Shown piece by piece: positions 8,473 to 15,854 of a stretch of DNA of 64,000 nucleotides. Each line of letters begins with the position of its first letter. Positions within the stretch are counted from its first letter, which is position 1. The position numbers and the translations under genes are program-made. The stretch is from the NCBI GenBank assembly GCA_963761705.1, contig CAVXHK010000001.1, positions 1,116,001 to 1,180,000 of the forward strand, given 5' to 3'. Source of the DNA: CAVVKW01 sp963761705. Lineage in GTDB: Bacteria > Verrucomicrobiota > Verrucomicrobiia > Chthoniobacterales > JAATET01. The notes below the pieces were generated by a model. It did not search any database and had not been told where the DNA came from. It saw only the letters and a program-made list of their open reading frames with translations.

Positions 8473-9648
8473 TTGAGTGTGCGGCGCGTGAGGAAGATTC
8501 TCGTTCTATCAGCCGGGTTTGGGCAGGGGCACCACAGCGCCTCGGCTGCGCTGAAGCGGGCGACGGAACTGCTCCGGGCGGGCGGGGAGGAGGTCGAACT
8601 CTTGGTGGTGGATCCGCTGAAGCGCCCGGGCGACGAGCTGTATCCGCTGTCCCGGCGGATGTATCTGCGGGTCATTCGGACCTTTCCGTGGCTGTGGGGG
8701 ATCTATTTCAAAGTCATTGATCAGCCCTGGCACACGCGGCTGAGTCTGTGGATGATGCGGGTGTTCCAGCGTCGGCTGAAGGCGTTGCTGGCGGAGGTGA
8801 AGCCGGACGTGGTCGTCTCGACCTACCCGATCTTTCCGCACTTTTTGGAGTATTACCGCATGCTGGAACCGTATCCGGACTGCGCGAACGTGATCGTGGT
8901 GACGGATTCGATCACCGTGAACACGGTGTGGACCGGCGCGAAGTGCGACGCGTTGATCGTTCCGAACCGAGTGACCGCAGAAGTGGTCAAGTCGCGGGGA
9001 ATCCCAGAGTCAAAGATCCTGCCTTTGGGATTTGCGGTGAATCCGGACATCTCGACGGAGCTCGTGCGATGCGGTCGGAGCATACCGCCGCGCGAAGGCG
9101 AGCCGACGCGGGTGCTTTACATGATCAATACGGGGCGTCTGGACTCCGAATGGATCGCGAAGGATTTGGCCGAGATCCGGGACATCGATCTCACGATTAC
9201 CGTCGCGTTCGACGTGCGGTTGCTCAAAGCCCTGCGCACCGAAATGCGACGACGGGGTGGAAAGGTGAAGGTGCTTGGTTGGACGAAGCGTCACGCGGAG
9301 TTGTTCGCTTCCAGTCATCTTCTCGTGGCAAAGGCAGGCGGTGCCACGACCCAGGAGGCGCTGGCGGCGAATCTGCCGATGATCGTGACGAAGGCGGTGC
9401 CGGGTCAGGAGCCTGGCAACGCGAAACTGCTGCATCGGCTAGGTGCCGGTATCTTTGTGCGGAGGCGGCAGGACGTGCGACCGAAGGTGGAGCAGCTCAT
9501 TGCCAACCATTGTGCCGAGCTCGCGAAGTTGGCGGACGCGGGGCGCGGTGCCGGGTCTCCGGAGGGAGCCACGCGGATCCTCCGGTTTTTAATGGCGGTG
9601 CGTCCGGGAGTGGTGCCGAGGGACGAGGCGCAGTTTGTGCGGGAATGA
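8473..9648 (+). CDS. MGDG synthase/UgtP-like diacylglycerol glycosyltransferase (copy 1)
   Basis: GT28-type glycosyltransferase expected to transfer hexose from UDP-sugar to diacylglycerol at the membrane. The N-terminal MGDG-synthase domain reads KILVLSAGFGQGHHSASAALKRA, with VKPDVVVSTYPIFPH. The C-terminal donor-binding domain has AKAGGATTQEALAANLPMIV and PGQEPGNAKLL. About 391 aa. The start is TTG 8473 preceded by GGGGAG at 8461-8466, itself in the arm of a small hairpin (CTGGTC 8449-8454 with GACCAG 8466-8471); GTG 8479 is an alternative. A paralogue lies at 13478. Confidence 0.88.
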   Translation: MSVRRVRKILVLSAGFGQGHHSASAALKRATELLRAGGEEVELLVVDPLKRPGDELYPLSRRMYLRVIRTFPWLWGIYFKVIDQPWHTRLSLWMMRVFQRRLKALLAEVKPDVVVSTYPIFPHFLEYYRMLEPYPDCANVIVVTDSITVNTVWTGAKCDALIVPNRVTAEVVKSRGIPESKILPLGFAVNPDISTELVRCGRSIPPREGEPTRVLYMINTGRLDSEWIAKDLAEIRDIDLTITVAFDVRLLKALRTEMRRRGGKVKVLGWTKRHAELFASSHLLVAKAGGATTQEALAANLPMIVTKAVPGQEPGNAKLLHRLGAGIFVRRRQDVRPKVEQLIANHCAELAKLADAGRGAGSPEGATRILRFLMAVRPGVVPRDEAQFVRE

Positions 9649-9700
9649 GACGCGTGATTTATTCATCGCCATTGCGGGTAGGGGCGTAAGGCTCTCGGAC

Positions 9701-10936
9701 ATGAATTCGTTGTTTCAGAAAATCGTGCTTCGGAGTCTGCGGGCGCTCGCGCGCGGGACTTTGGTGATCGAGCTGCCGGGCGGGGAGGAGTTGCGATTCG
9801 GCGGGCTGTATCCGGGGCTGGACGCGCGGATCGAGGTGCGGCGGAGTGAATTCTTTCGGAAGTGCGTCGTGTCGGGTCCGATCGGGCTGGGCGAGGCCTA
9901 CGTGGACGGAGATTGGGAGACGCCGGAGCTGGAGCGGGTGATCGCGTTCTTCATTCTTAACGCGGATTCGACGGCGGGGATGCGGACGGAGGGCGGCCGG
10001 GCGGGGGTCGGGATCGGGTTGCTCAACGCTTACAATCGGCTGCTCCACAGACGCCGGCCGAACAGCCTCAAAACAAGCCGCCGGAACATCAGCGAGCATT
10101 ACGATCTCAGCAACGCGTTCTTCAAGCTGTGGCTCGATCCGACGATGACGTATTCCAGCGCGTATTTCGATCCGGCCGACCTGTCGCTGGAGGATGCGCA
10201 ACGGAAGAAATACGATCAGCTCTGCCGGAAGTTGCAGATCGGTCCCGACGACGAGGTGCTCGAGGTCGGAACCGGGTGGGGTGGGTTTTCCATGCACGCG
10301 GCGGGAACCTACGGTTGCAAGGTGACGTCGGTGACGATCTCGGAGGAGCAATTTACGGAGGCGACCGCGCGGATCGCAGCGGCGGGGTTGGCTGACCGGG
10401 TGACGGTGAAGTTGGAGGACTACCGCAACATCGTCGGGCAGTTCGACAAGATCGTGTCGATCGAGATGATCGAGGCAGTCGGCGACGCGTATTTAGACAC
10501 CTTCGTCGGAGCTTGCGGGAAACTGCTCAAGCCACGGGGGATGATGGGTTTGCAGATGATCACGTGTCCGGACCGGCAATTTAAGATCCTGCGCGACGGG
10601 GTGGACTTCATTCAGAAGCACATCTTCCCGGGATCGCTGCTCGTGTCGCAGGCGCGGATGACGGAGGCATTCAATCGGACGGGTTGGCTGAATCTCTACG
10701 ACTGGGAAGACATGGGGCTTTGCTACGCGAAGACGTTGAGGTTGTGGGCCGAGGCTTTTGAGGGGGCGCGGGACGAGGTCCTGGCGCTCGGGTTCGACGA
10801 GCGATTCCTGCGGAAGTGGCGGTATTACCTGCGTTACTGTGAGGCGGCTTTCGGGACGCGGCACATTTCGGTGGTGCAGGCGATTTACACGCGACCGAAT
10901 AATCTCGGAATGCGTTCCGATGTTTATGAAATCTGA
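9701..10936 (+). CDS. Cyclopropane-fatty-acyl-phospholipid synthase family methyltransferase
   Basis: SAM-dependent enzyme acting on unsaturated acyl chains in phospholipids. The protein has 411 aa with the Cfa N-terminal domain (GLGEAYVDGDWETPEL) and a C-terminal SAM fold: NISEHYDLSNAFFKLWLDPTMTYSSAY, motif I EVLEVGTGWGGF, and IVSIEMIEAVGDAYLDTF. Compared with my recollection of E. coli Cfa, the active-site Cys of YSCAYW is Ser here (YSSAYF), and the His of LLHTIG is Gln (LQMITC), while the Glu of the EMIEAVG helix is kept. This places it in the subfamily that travels with COG2907/DUF1365, where the product may be a methyl or methylene branch rather than a cyclopropane. ATG 9701 is the natural start. 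Confidence 0.88.
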   Translation: MNSLFQKIVLRSLRALARGTLVIELPGGEELRFGGLYPGLDARIEVRRSEFFRKCVVSGPIGLGEAYVDGDWETPELERVIAFFILNADSTAGMRTEGGRAGVGIGLLNAYNRLLHRRRPNSLKTSRRNISEHYDLSNAFFKLWLDPTMTYSSAYFDPADLSLEDAQRKKYDQLCRKLQIGPDDEVLEVGTGWGGFSMHAAGTYGCKVTSVTISEEQFTEATARIAAAGLADRVTVKLEDYRNIVGQFDKIVSIEMIEAVGDAYLDTFVGACGKLLKPRGMMGLQMITCPDRQFKILRDGVDFIQKHIFPGSLLVSQARMTEAFNRTGWLNLYDWEDMGLCYAKTLRLWAEAFEGARDEVLALGFDERFLRKWRYYLRYCEAAFGTRHISVVQAIYTRPNNLGMRSDVYEI

Positions 10937-10939
10937 CCG

Positions 10940-11734
10940 ATGAGCGAGAATTTCTGGGTGATGACGTCGACGGGTCTCGCGGTCGCGATGATTCTGATGG
11001 TGGGCGTGTGGCTCTTCGCCAAACGGATCGATAACGCGGGCGTCGTGGACGTGGCGTGGTCGCTTGGATTCACCGTGCTGGTGCTCATCTACTGGGTTCT
11101 CGGGACGGGCGCGCCAGATCGGAAGACACTGATTGCGGTGATGGTGTCGGTTTGGAGCCTGCGGCTTGGAACGCACTTGTGGCGACGCGTTGCGAAGCAT
11201 CACCCGGACGAGGATCCGCGCTACGCGACGCTGAGGGATCAGTTTTCGGACAAGCCGTGGCTGATGTTTTTCGGGTTCTTTCAGTTGCAGGCTGTGCTGT
11301 TGGCCGTGCTGACCGTGCCGTTTGCTTTCGTCGCTCAGAACCAGGAAGCGATGATGGGGCCGCTGGAGTGGACGGGCATCGGGATCTGGCTGGTCGCGAT
11401 GCTGGGCGAGGCGCTGGCCGATTGGCAGCTCGACAAGTTTCGGTCGGATGACGGGAACCGGGGAGAGGTCTGCAAGAAGGGGCTTTGGCGATATTCCCGG
11501 CACCCGAATTATTTTTTCGAGTGGCTGGTTTGGATCGGTTATTTCGTCTTCGCGCTGGGAACCGAGGATGGGTGGATCGCGGTGTTTTGTCCGGTGATCA
11601 TGCTGTATTTTTTGCTGAAAGTGACGGGTGTGCCGGCGGCGGAGGAGGGGTCCCTCAAGTCGAAGGGCGACAAGTATCGGGAGTATCAGCGGACGACGAG
11701 CGTGTTCGTGCCTTGGTTTCCGAAGCGCGGGTGA
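10940..11734 (+). CDS. DUF1295 membrane protein (steroid 5-alpha-reductase-like fold)
   Basis: Polytopic inner-membrane protein of 264 aa, beginning 3 bp after the Cfa-like gene. Family signatures are NAGVVDVAWSLGF, VSVWSLRLGTHL, and the C-terminal block GLWRYSRHPNYFFEWLVWIGYFVFAL, shared with steroid reductases and isoprenylcysteine methyltransferases. About six to seven hydrophobic helices are visible. The fold suggests NADPH-dependent reduction or a methyl transfer on a lipid. In this operon it could reduce an enone or methylene intermediate made by its neighbours, but that is inference. Confidence 0.87.
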   Translation: MSENFWVMTSTGLAVAMILMVGVWLFAKRIDNAGVVDVAWSLGFTVLVLIYWVLGTGAPDRKTLIAVMVSVWSLRLGTHLWRRVAKHHPDEDPRYATLRDQFSDKPWLMFFGFFQLQAVLLAVLTVPFAFVAQNQEAMMGPLEWTGIGIWLVAMLGEALADWQLDKFRSDDGNRGEVCKKGLWRYSRHPNYFFEWLVWIGYFVFALGTEDGWIAVFCPVIMLYFLLKVTGVPAAEEGSLKSKGDKYREYQRTTSVFVPWFPKRG

Positions 11735-11741
11735 TTTTCTA

Positions 11742-11780
11742 GCCGCCAAGAGGCGCAAGATACTCAAAGAGAAAAAGGCT
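11742..11780 (+). repeat. Intergenic repeat-like word (CCGCCAAGAGGCGCAAG type)
   Basis: The gap between the DUF1295 gene and the next methyltransferase holds tagccgccaagaggcgcaag followed by an A/G-rich run up to the start codon. This resembles degenerate 'GCCAAGACGCCAAG' intergenic words I associate with Verrucomicrobiota and Planctomycetota genomes. Its purine-rich end may serve as the ribosome site of the downstream gene. Confidence 0.35.
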
Positions 11781-11785
11781 TTTTT

Positions 11786-12817
11786 ATGATTTCGATTGAT
11801 GAACTTTTAGCTAAAGGGCTGGTGCCCGATGCGGTGGTGCGGATTGGGATTCGGAACCTTTTGGGGAAGAAGCTGAAGGAGGAGGACCGGGGAGGGGTCG
11901 AGGAGCAGCAGGCGGCTTTGCAGGCTTTTGTCGACGAGTTGAAGGCGAGCCCGATTGCGATCAAGACGGACGCTGCGAACGAGCAGCACTACGAGGTGCC
12001 GACCGAATTTTTCAAACTGTGCCTCGGGCCGCGGATGAAATATTCGTCCGGCTATTGGCCGACGCCGGAAACGACTTTCGCTGAGTCGGAGGAGGCGATG
12101 CTGGCGCTCTCTTGCGAGCGGGCGGACTTGGTGGATGGCCTGCGGATCCTTGAGCTCGGCTGCGGCTGGGGGAGTCTGACGCTTTGGATGGCGGAAAAGT
12201 ATCCTGCGGCGAAGATCACGGCGGTGTCGAACTCGGCGACGCAGCGGGAGCACATCGAGGCTCGTTGCGGGGAGCGTGGATTTGAAAACGTAACGGTCAT
12301 TACGCGCGACATGAATGAGCTCGAGCTCGATCCGGAGCAGTTCGACCGGGTCGTGAGCGTCGAAATGTTCGAGCACATGAAAAACTACCGCGAGCTGCTT
12401 AAGCGGGTGGCGTCGTGGATGGTGCCGGGAGGGAAATTGTTCGTGCACATCTTCACGCACACCCGATTTGCGTATCATTTCGAAGGAACGGATCCGTCGG
12501 ATTGGATCACCCGGTATTTTTTCGAGGGTGGGACCATGCCGTCCGATGACCTGTTGCTCTACTTTCAGGAAGATCTGAAAATTGCGAAGCACTGGCAGGT
12601 GAGCGGCACGCATTACCAACGGACATCCGAGGCGTGGCTTGCGAAGATGGATGCGAACGACGCCGAGGTTCGGCCAATCCTCGCGGCCACTTACGGCGAA
12701 GAAAATCTGGCGAAATGGCGGGCTTATTGGCGCGTCTTTTACCTGTCGTGCGCGGAACTGTGGGGATTTCGCGGCGGGAACGAGTGGATCGTTTCGCATT
12801 ATCAGTTCGTGAAGTGA
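11786..12817 (+). CDS. Cfa/CNMT-like SAM-dependent methyltransferase
   Basis: Second methyltransferase of the cyclopropane-synthase/coclaurine N-methyltransferase-like group, 343 aa, lacking the Cfa N-terminal lipid domain. The visible order is NEQHYEVPTEFFKLCLGPRMKYSSGYW, motif I LRILELGCGWGSLTLWMA, VVSVEMFEHMKNYRELLKRV, and FVHIFTHTRFAYHFEGTDPSDW. Unlike the Cfa-like protein at 9701 it keeps a His at the LFVHIF position. The pattern (CERADL, EHMKNY, TFAYHFE-like) is close to plant CNMT-type enzymes and bacterial homologues of unknown substrate. It may methylate an acyl chain or a lipid head group. The stop overlaps the next start (GTGA). Confidence 0.82.
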   Translation: MISIDELLAKGLVPDAVVRIGIRNLLGKKLKEEDRGGVEEQQAALQAFVDELKASPIAIKTDAANEQHYEVPTEFFKLCLGPRMKYSSGYWPTPETTFAESEEAMLALSCERADLVDGLRILELGCGWGSLTLWMAEKYPAAKITAVSNSATQREHIEARCGERGFENVTVITRDMNELELDPEQFDRVVSVEMFEHMKNYRELLKRVASWMVPGGKLFVHIFTHTRFAYHFEGTDPSDWITRYFFEGGTMPSDDLLLYFQEDLKIAKHWQVSGTHYQRTSEAWLAKMDANDAEVRPILAATYGEENLAKWRAYWRVFYLSCAELWGFRGGNEWIVSHYQFVK

Positions 12818-13467
12818 GGGCTGCCGTCGTCCTGATCATGCTCGTCTCGCTCGCGGAAGCGTGGGCGGATGACCGGGCGAAATCGGAGCGATTACGGCTG
12901 GCATCAAAGGCATTGGTGGAACGGATGGGGGACGTCGCGGCGAAGTCGGAAAAGCGCGCCTTGGGAATGGAAGCGCTCGGTCTGGCGAGGGGGGCCGTGG
13001 AGGCGGATGACTCGAATTCGCAGGCGCATTTGGCGGTCGCGATTACCGTCGGGAAGATCTCGTTTCTCAAACCGGCGAACGAACGCATCGAAGATTCAGG
13101 TGAGATCCGCGCCGAGGCGGAGCGGGCCATCGAGTTGGACTCGGAGAACGACCTGGCTTGGTTCGTGTTGGGACGGTGGAACTACGAGCTGGCGAATCTG
13201 GGGAGCGGGACGAGATTTGTTGCGGAGACGCTTTTCGGAAAACTACCGGACGCTTCGAACGATCGAGCCGTCGAGTGTCTGGAGCGTGCGAGGTCGCTGG
13301 ACTCGAGTCGGCTCATGTATCGAGCCGAATTGGGGAGGGCTTACGCGGCGGAGGGTGAAAAGGCTAAAGCGGAAGAGGAATTGAAAGCGGCTTTGGAAAT
13401 GAAGCCACGGGATCAAGAGGACCGCGACGCGCGGGAGCGGGCTGGTCAAGCGTTGGCGGGATTGTAA
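12814..13467 (+). CDS. Exported TPR-repeat protein (RMD-like)
   Basis: 217-residue protein starting at a GTG that overlaps the previous stop codon by 4 bp. The N-terminus, VRAAVVLIMLVSLAEAWADD, is a probable signal peptide cleaved after AWA. The mature part is helical with TPR-type pairs: EALGLARGAVEADDSNSQAHLAVAI, DSENDLAWFVLGRWNYELA, and DSSRLMYRAELGRAYAAEG. The organisation resembles the regulator-of-microtubule-dynamics (RMD) type TPR proteins found in bacteria. It has no catalytic motif; a scaffold role for the periplasmic side of the lipid pathway is inference from its position in the operon. Confidence 0.7.
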   Translation: MRAAVVLIMLVSLAEAWADDRAKSERLRLASKALVERMGDVAAKSEKRALGMEALGLARGAVEADDSNSQAHLAVAITVGKISFLKPANERIEDSGEIRAEAERAIELDSENDLAWFVLGRWNYELANLGSGTRFVAETLFGKLPDASNDRAVECLERARSLDSSRLMYRAELGRAYAAEGEKAKAEEELKAALEMKPRDQEDRDARERAGQALAGL

Positions 13468-13477
13468 GATTTCAGAC

Positions 13478-14581
13478 ATGAAGAATGTCCTGGTTCTGAC
13501 CGCCAGCTTCGGCGACGGCCATAACGCGGCCGCGAAGGGAATCCGGGAGGCGTTGGACGCGCGGGGCGACGTCAACGGAACGGTGGTCGACCTGTATGCG
13601 CGGGCGATCCCGCTGGTGGATCGATCGGTGCAAGTCGGCTACTCGCTGGCGATCAATCGTTTTCCCTGGATCTGGGATCTCATTTTCAAGGCTCTCGATT
13701 ATCCGGGACTGATGGAGAAGATGATGTGGACCACCGGTGCGTTGGAGCGCGCGATGGAAGAAGAACTGCGCGAGCGCGAGCCAGTGGTCGTCATTTCGAC
13801 GTATCCGCTCTACGCGTATCTTTTTCGGAAAATTCAGAAACGGCGGCACGGGGTGCGGACGCCCTTTGTGACGGTCATCACGGACTCGGTGGAGGTCAAT
13901 TCCGCTTGGTATCGCTGCAGATCCGACGCGTTCATCGTGGCGGACGACGAGACGGCAAAAGTCGTGACTGGGAATGGGGTCGACGACTCGCTCGTTCATT
14001 CGCTCGGGTTTCCCGTGTCTCGGAAATTTGCGGTGGTCGAGCCACTGCCCGAGACGGCTGGCAAACCGTGGAAATTACTCTTCATGCCTTCGACCCAGTT
14101 GGTTCGCACGATGCGGCAGATCACGTCGCTGCTTCGTCTGCCGGACGTGGAACTGACCGTTCTCGCGGGGCGACACCAAAGGTTGCAGCGGGCGTTGCAA
14201 CATTCCGGGCTGGAAGCGGATCGAAGGGTCAAAATCCTGGGTTGGACCGACGAAATGCCTCGGTTGCTTTCGACGCACCACGTCTACATTGGCAAGGCGG
14301 GTGGGGCGATCGTGCAGGAAGCGATCGCGGCGCAATGTCCGTTTCTGGTGAGCCACGTGGTGCCGGGTCAGGAGGAGGGGAACATCGCGCTGATCGAGCG
14401 GATGGAAGTTGGCGCGAGGGCCATCGGGCGACCTGACGAGCTGGCGAAGCGAGTCGAGGGAGCGGTGGTAGACGACGCGGCGGGTTGGCGGAGTTGGAAG
14501 CGGAACCTCGCGGCGGCCCGTAAGCCGATGGCAGCGGACCAGATCGCGAAATTCGCGCTCGGCTTGGCCGATGGATTCTAA
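13478..14581 (+). CDS. MGDG synthase/UgtP-like glycosyltransferase (copy 2)
   Basis: Paralogue of the glycosyltransferase at 8473: 367 aa, ATG 13478, 10 bp after the TPR gene. It has NVLVLTASFGDGHNAAAKGIREAL (acceptor domain), PVVVISTYPLYAYLF, VTVITDSVEVNSAWY, KILGWTDEMPRLLSTHHVYIGKAGGAIVQEAIAAQCPFLVSHVVPGQEEGN. Two such enzymes in one operon could build mono- and diglycosyl lipids sequentially or glycosylate two different lipid classes. A short hairpin (GGGTGC/GCACCC, about 14599-14612) follows the stop, without a U-tract. Confidence 0.87.
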   Translation: MKNVLVLTASFGDGHNAAAKGIREALDARGDVNGTVVDLYARAIPLVDRSVQVGYSLAINRFPWIWDLIFKALDYPGLMEKMMWTTGALERAMEEELREREPVVVISTYPLYAYLFRKIQKRRHGVRTPFVTVITDSVEVNSAWYRCRSDAFIVADDETAKVVTGNGVDDSLVHSLGFPVSRKFAVVEPLPETAGKPWKLLFMPSTQLVRTMRQITSLLRLPDVELTVLAGRHQRLQRALQHSGLEADRRVKILGWTDEMPRLLSTHHVYIGKAGGAIVQEAIAAQCPFLVSHVVPGQEEGNIALIERMEVGARAIGRPDELAKRVEGAVVDDAAGWRSWKRNLAAARKPMAADQIAKFALGLADGF

Positions 14582-14652
14582 CGACGAGTGATTGTGAGTG
14601 GGTGCGGGCACCCGCCTGCTGCCGAGCGACGCGTGACGAGCGGGAGGTGGTG

Positions 14653-14672
14653 GGGATTTGTTTGAACAAATC
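14653..14672. repeat. Perfect 9-bp-arm palindrome upstream of the thioredoxin gene
   Basis: Arms GGATTTGTT and AACAAATCC with a TG centre, 27 bp before the thioredoxin-like start. It is the most AT-rich stretch of this gap. It could be an operator for a dimeric regulator or another member of the short intergenic palindromes seen at 1313, 38218 and 44815. Confidence 0.45.
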
Positions 14673-14698
14673 CGAGTCTCCAGGCGTCACACTTGGCA

Positions 14699-15142
14699 AT
14701 GAAAGCTTCCTCCTCCCAATTCGCCGTTGTTGCCGCTTTGCTTCTGACCCTGATTCCTTCACTTGGTTGGGCGGGCGAGACGTGGAATACCGACTACGCG
14801 GAGGCGACGGAGACGGCCGCATCGGAGGAAAAAATGGTGCTGCTCAACTTCACCGGTTCCGACTGGTGCCCGCCTTGCGAGATGCTTCACAGCGAGGTGT
14901 TAACCAAAGACGCGTTCAAAAAATTCGCCGATGAAAAGTTGGTCTTGGTGGAACTCGATTTTCCAAACGACAAACCGCAGTCCGACGCGTTGAAGAAGCA
15001 GAATGCTGACTTGTCCGAGACTTACGGCATCGAAGGTTACCCAACTCTCATCTTGCTCGACAGCGAAGGTAAGGAAGTCAAGCGGGAGGTGGGTCTCGCG
15101 TGGCGCACCCCGGAAGACCTCATCACCTGGATCGAGGGTTAA
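14699..15142 (+). CDS. Exported thioredoxin-family protein (WCPPC)
   Basis: 147-residue secreted thioredoxin-fold protein, similar to the C-terminal domain of DsbD and to thioredoxin_7 proteins. A signal peptide (about residues 1-24, ending LGWA) precedes a fold with MVLLNFTGSDWCPPCEMLHSEVL; the redox motif is WCPPC. The cis-Pro motif is GYPTLILLD. It probably reduces periplasmic disulfides or handles heme/cytochrome cysteines. The start is ATG 14699 (TTG 14693 would add two residues). The 3' end overlaps nth on the other strand by 4 bp. Confidence 0.85.
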   Translation: MKASSSQFAVVAALLLTLIPSLGWAGETWNTDYAEATETAASEEKMVLLNFTGSDWCPPCEMLHSEVLTKDAFKKFADEKLVLVELDFPNDKPQSDALKKQNADLSETYGIEGYPTLILLDSEGKEVKREVGLAWRTPEDLITWIEG

Positions 15143-15807
15143 GCGGATCGCGGGGTGCTGCGCAGGCGGGCGTCTCTCGCGTGGCTCGCGGGGCAGAGGT
15201 CAATCAGCTCGCAGCTCCGGCAGTCGGGGTTGCGAGCTTGGCAACGAGCCCTGCCGTGGGCGATCAGCCAGTGGCTCAGGATCGTCCATTTCTCGCGGGG
15301 GAAGAGCTTGATCAAGTCGCGCTCGATCTTGATTGGGTCGTGATGGGTGGTGAGCTTGAGGCGGTTGGCCAAGCGACCGACGTGGGTGTCGACGACGATG
15401 CCTGCGTTTTGGTTGAAGGCATTGCCGAGGACGACGTTCGCAGTTTTTCGACCGACACCGGGAAGCGCTGCTAGCTCTTGGAGGGTTCGCGGCACTTCGC
15501 CCGCGTGGCGGTCGAGGATTTGCTGGGCGGCGGCACGGATGTTCTTCGCTTTGTTGCGGTAGAAGCCGGTCGTGCGGACGAGGCCTTCGATCTCCACCTG
15601 CGGGATGATGGCGAAGTCATTGACCGTCGGGCAGCGGGCGAAGAGGCCGGGGGTGACGAGGTTGACGCGGACGTCGGTGCACTGGGCGGATAGGATTGTC
15701 GCGACGAGGAGCTGAAGCGGGGAGTCGTGTCTGAGGTCGCAGCGGGCGTCGGGGTAGAGGGCCGGGAGGGCGGTGGTAAGGGCGCGGGCGCGAGCTTGGC
15801 GGGTCAA
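15139..15807 (-). CDS. nth: Endonuclease III (DNA glycosylase/AP lyase)
   Basis: Base-excision repair enzyme removing oxidised pyrimidines, then cutting the AP site. At 222 aa it has the usual length. The helix-hairpin-helix is LPGVGRKTANVVLG, containing the catalytic Lys of GRKTA; the catalytic Asp is in VVDTHVGR; the [4Fe-4S] loop C-x6-C-x2-C-x5-C is CQARNPDCRSCELIDLC. Last gene of a minus-strand run starting at 27185, 47 bp after the 1026-aa TPR gene. That gap holds one copy of the GTCGAAGGTCGGAAGG-type repeat. Confidence 0.96.
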   Translation of the reverse strand: MTRQARARALTTALPALYPDARCDLRHDSPLQLLVATILSAQCTDVRVNLVTPGLFARCPTVNDFAIIPQVEIEGLVRTTGFYRNKAKNIRAAAQQILDRHAGEVPRTLQELAALPGVGRKTANVVLGNAFNQNAGIVVDTHVGRLANRLKLTTHHDPIKIERDLIKLFPREKWTILSHWLIAHGRARCQARNPDCRSCELIDLCPASHARDARLRSTPRSA

Positions 15808-15826
15808 AGTCGAAGGTCGGAAGGAC
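15802..15826. repeat. Short dispersed repeat (GTCGAAGGTCGGAAGG type), copy 1
   Basis: Reads gtcaaagtcgaaggtcggaa and then ggacc, spanning the nth start and the gap. Similar wording occurs at 36964-36994 and, inverted, at 53089-53120. Confidence 0.45.
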
Positions 15827-15854
15827 CAATTTCGAGCGGCTGGGGCCGCTGTTC

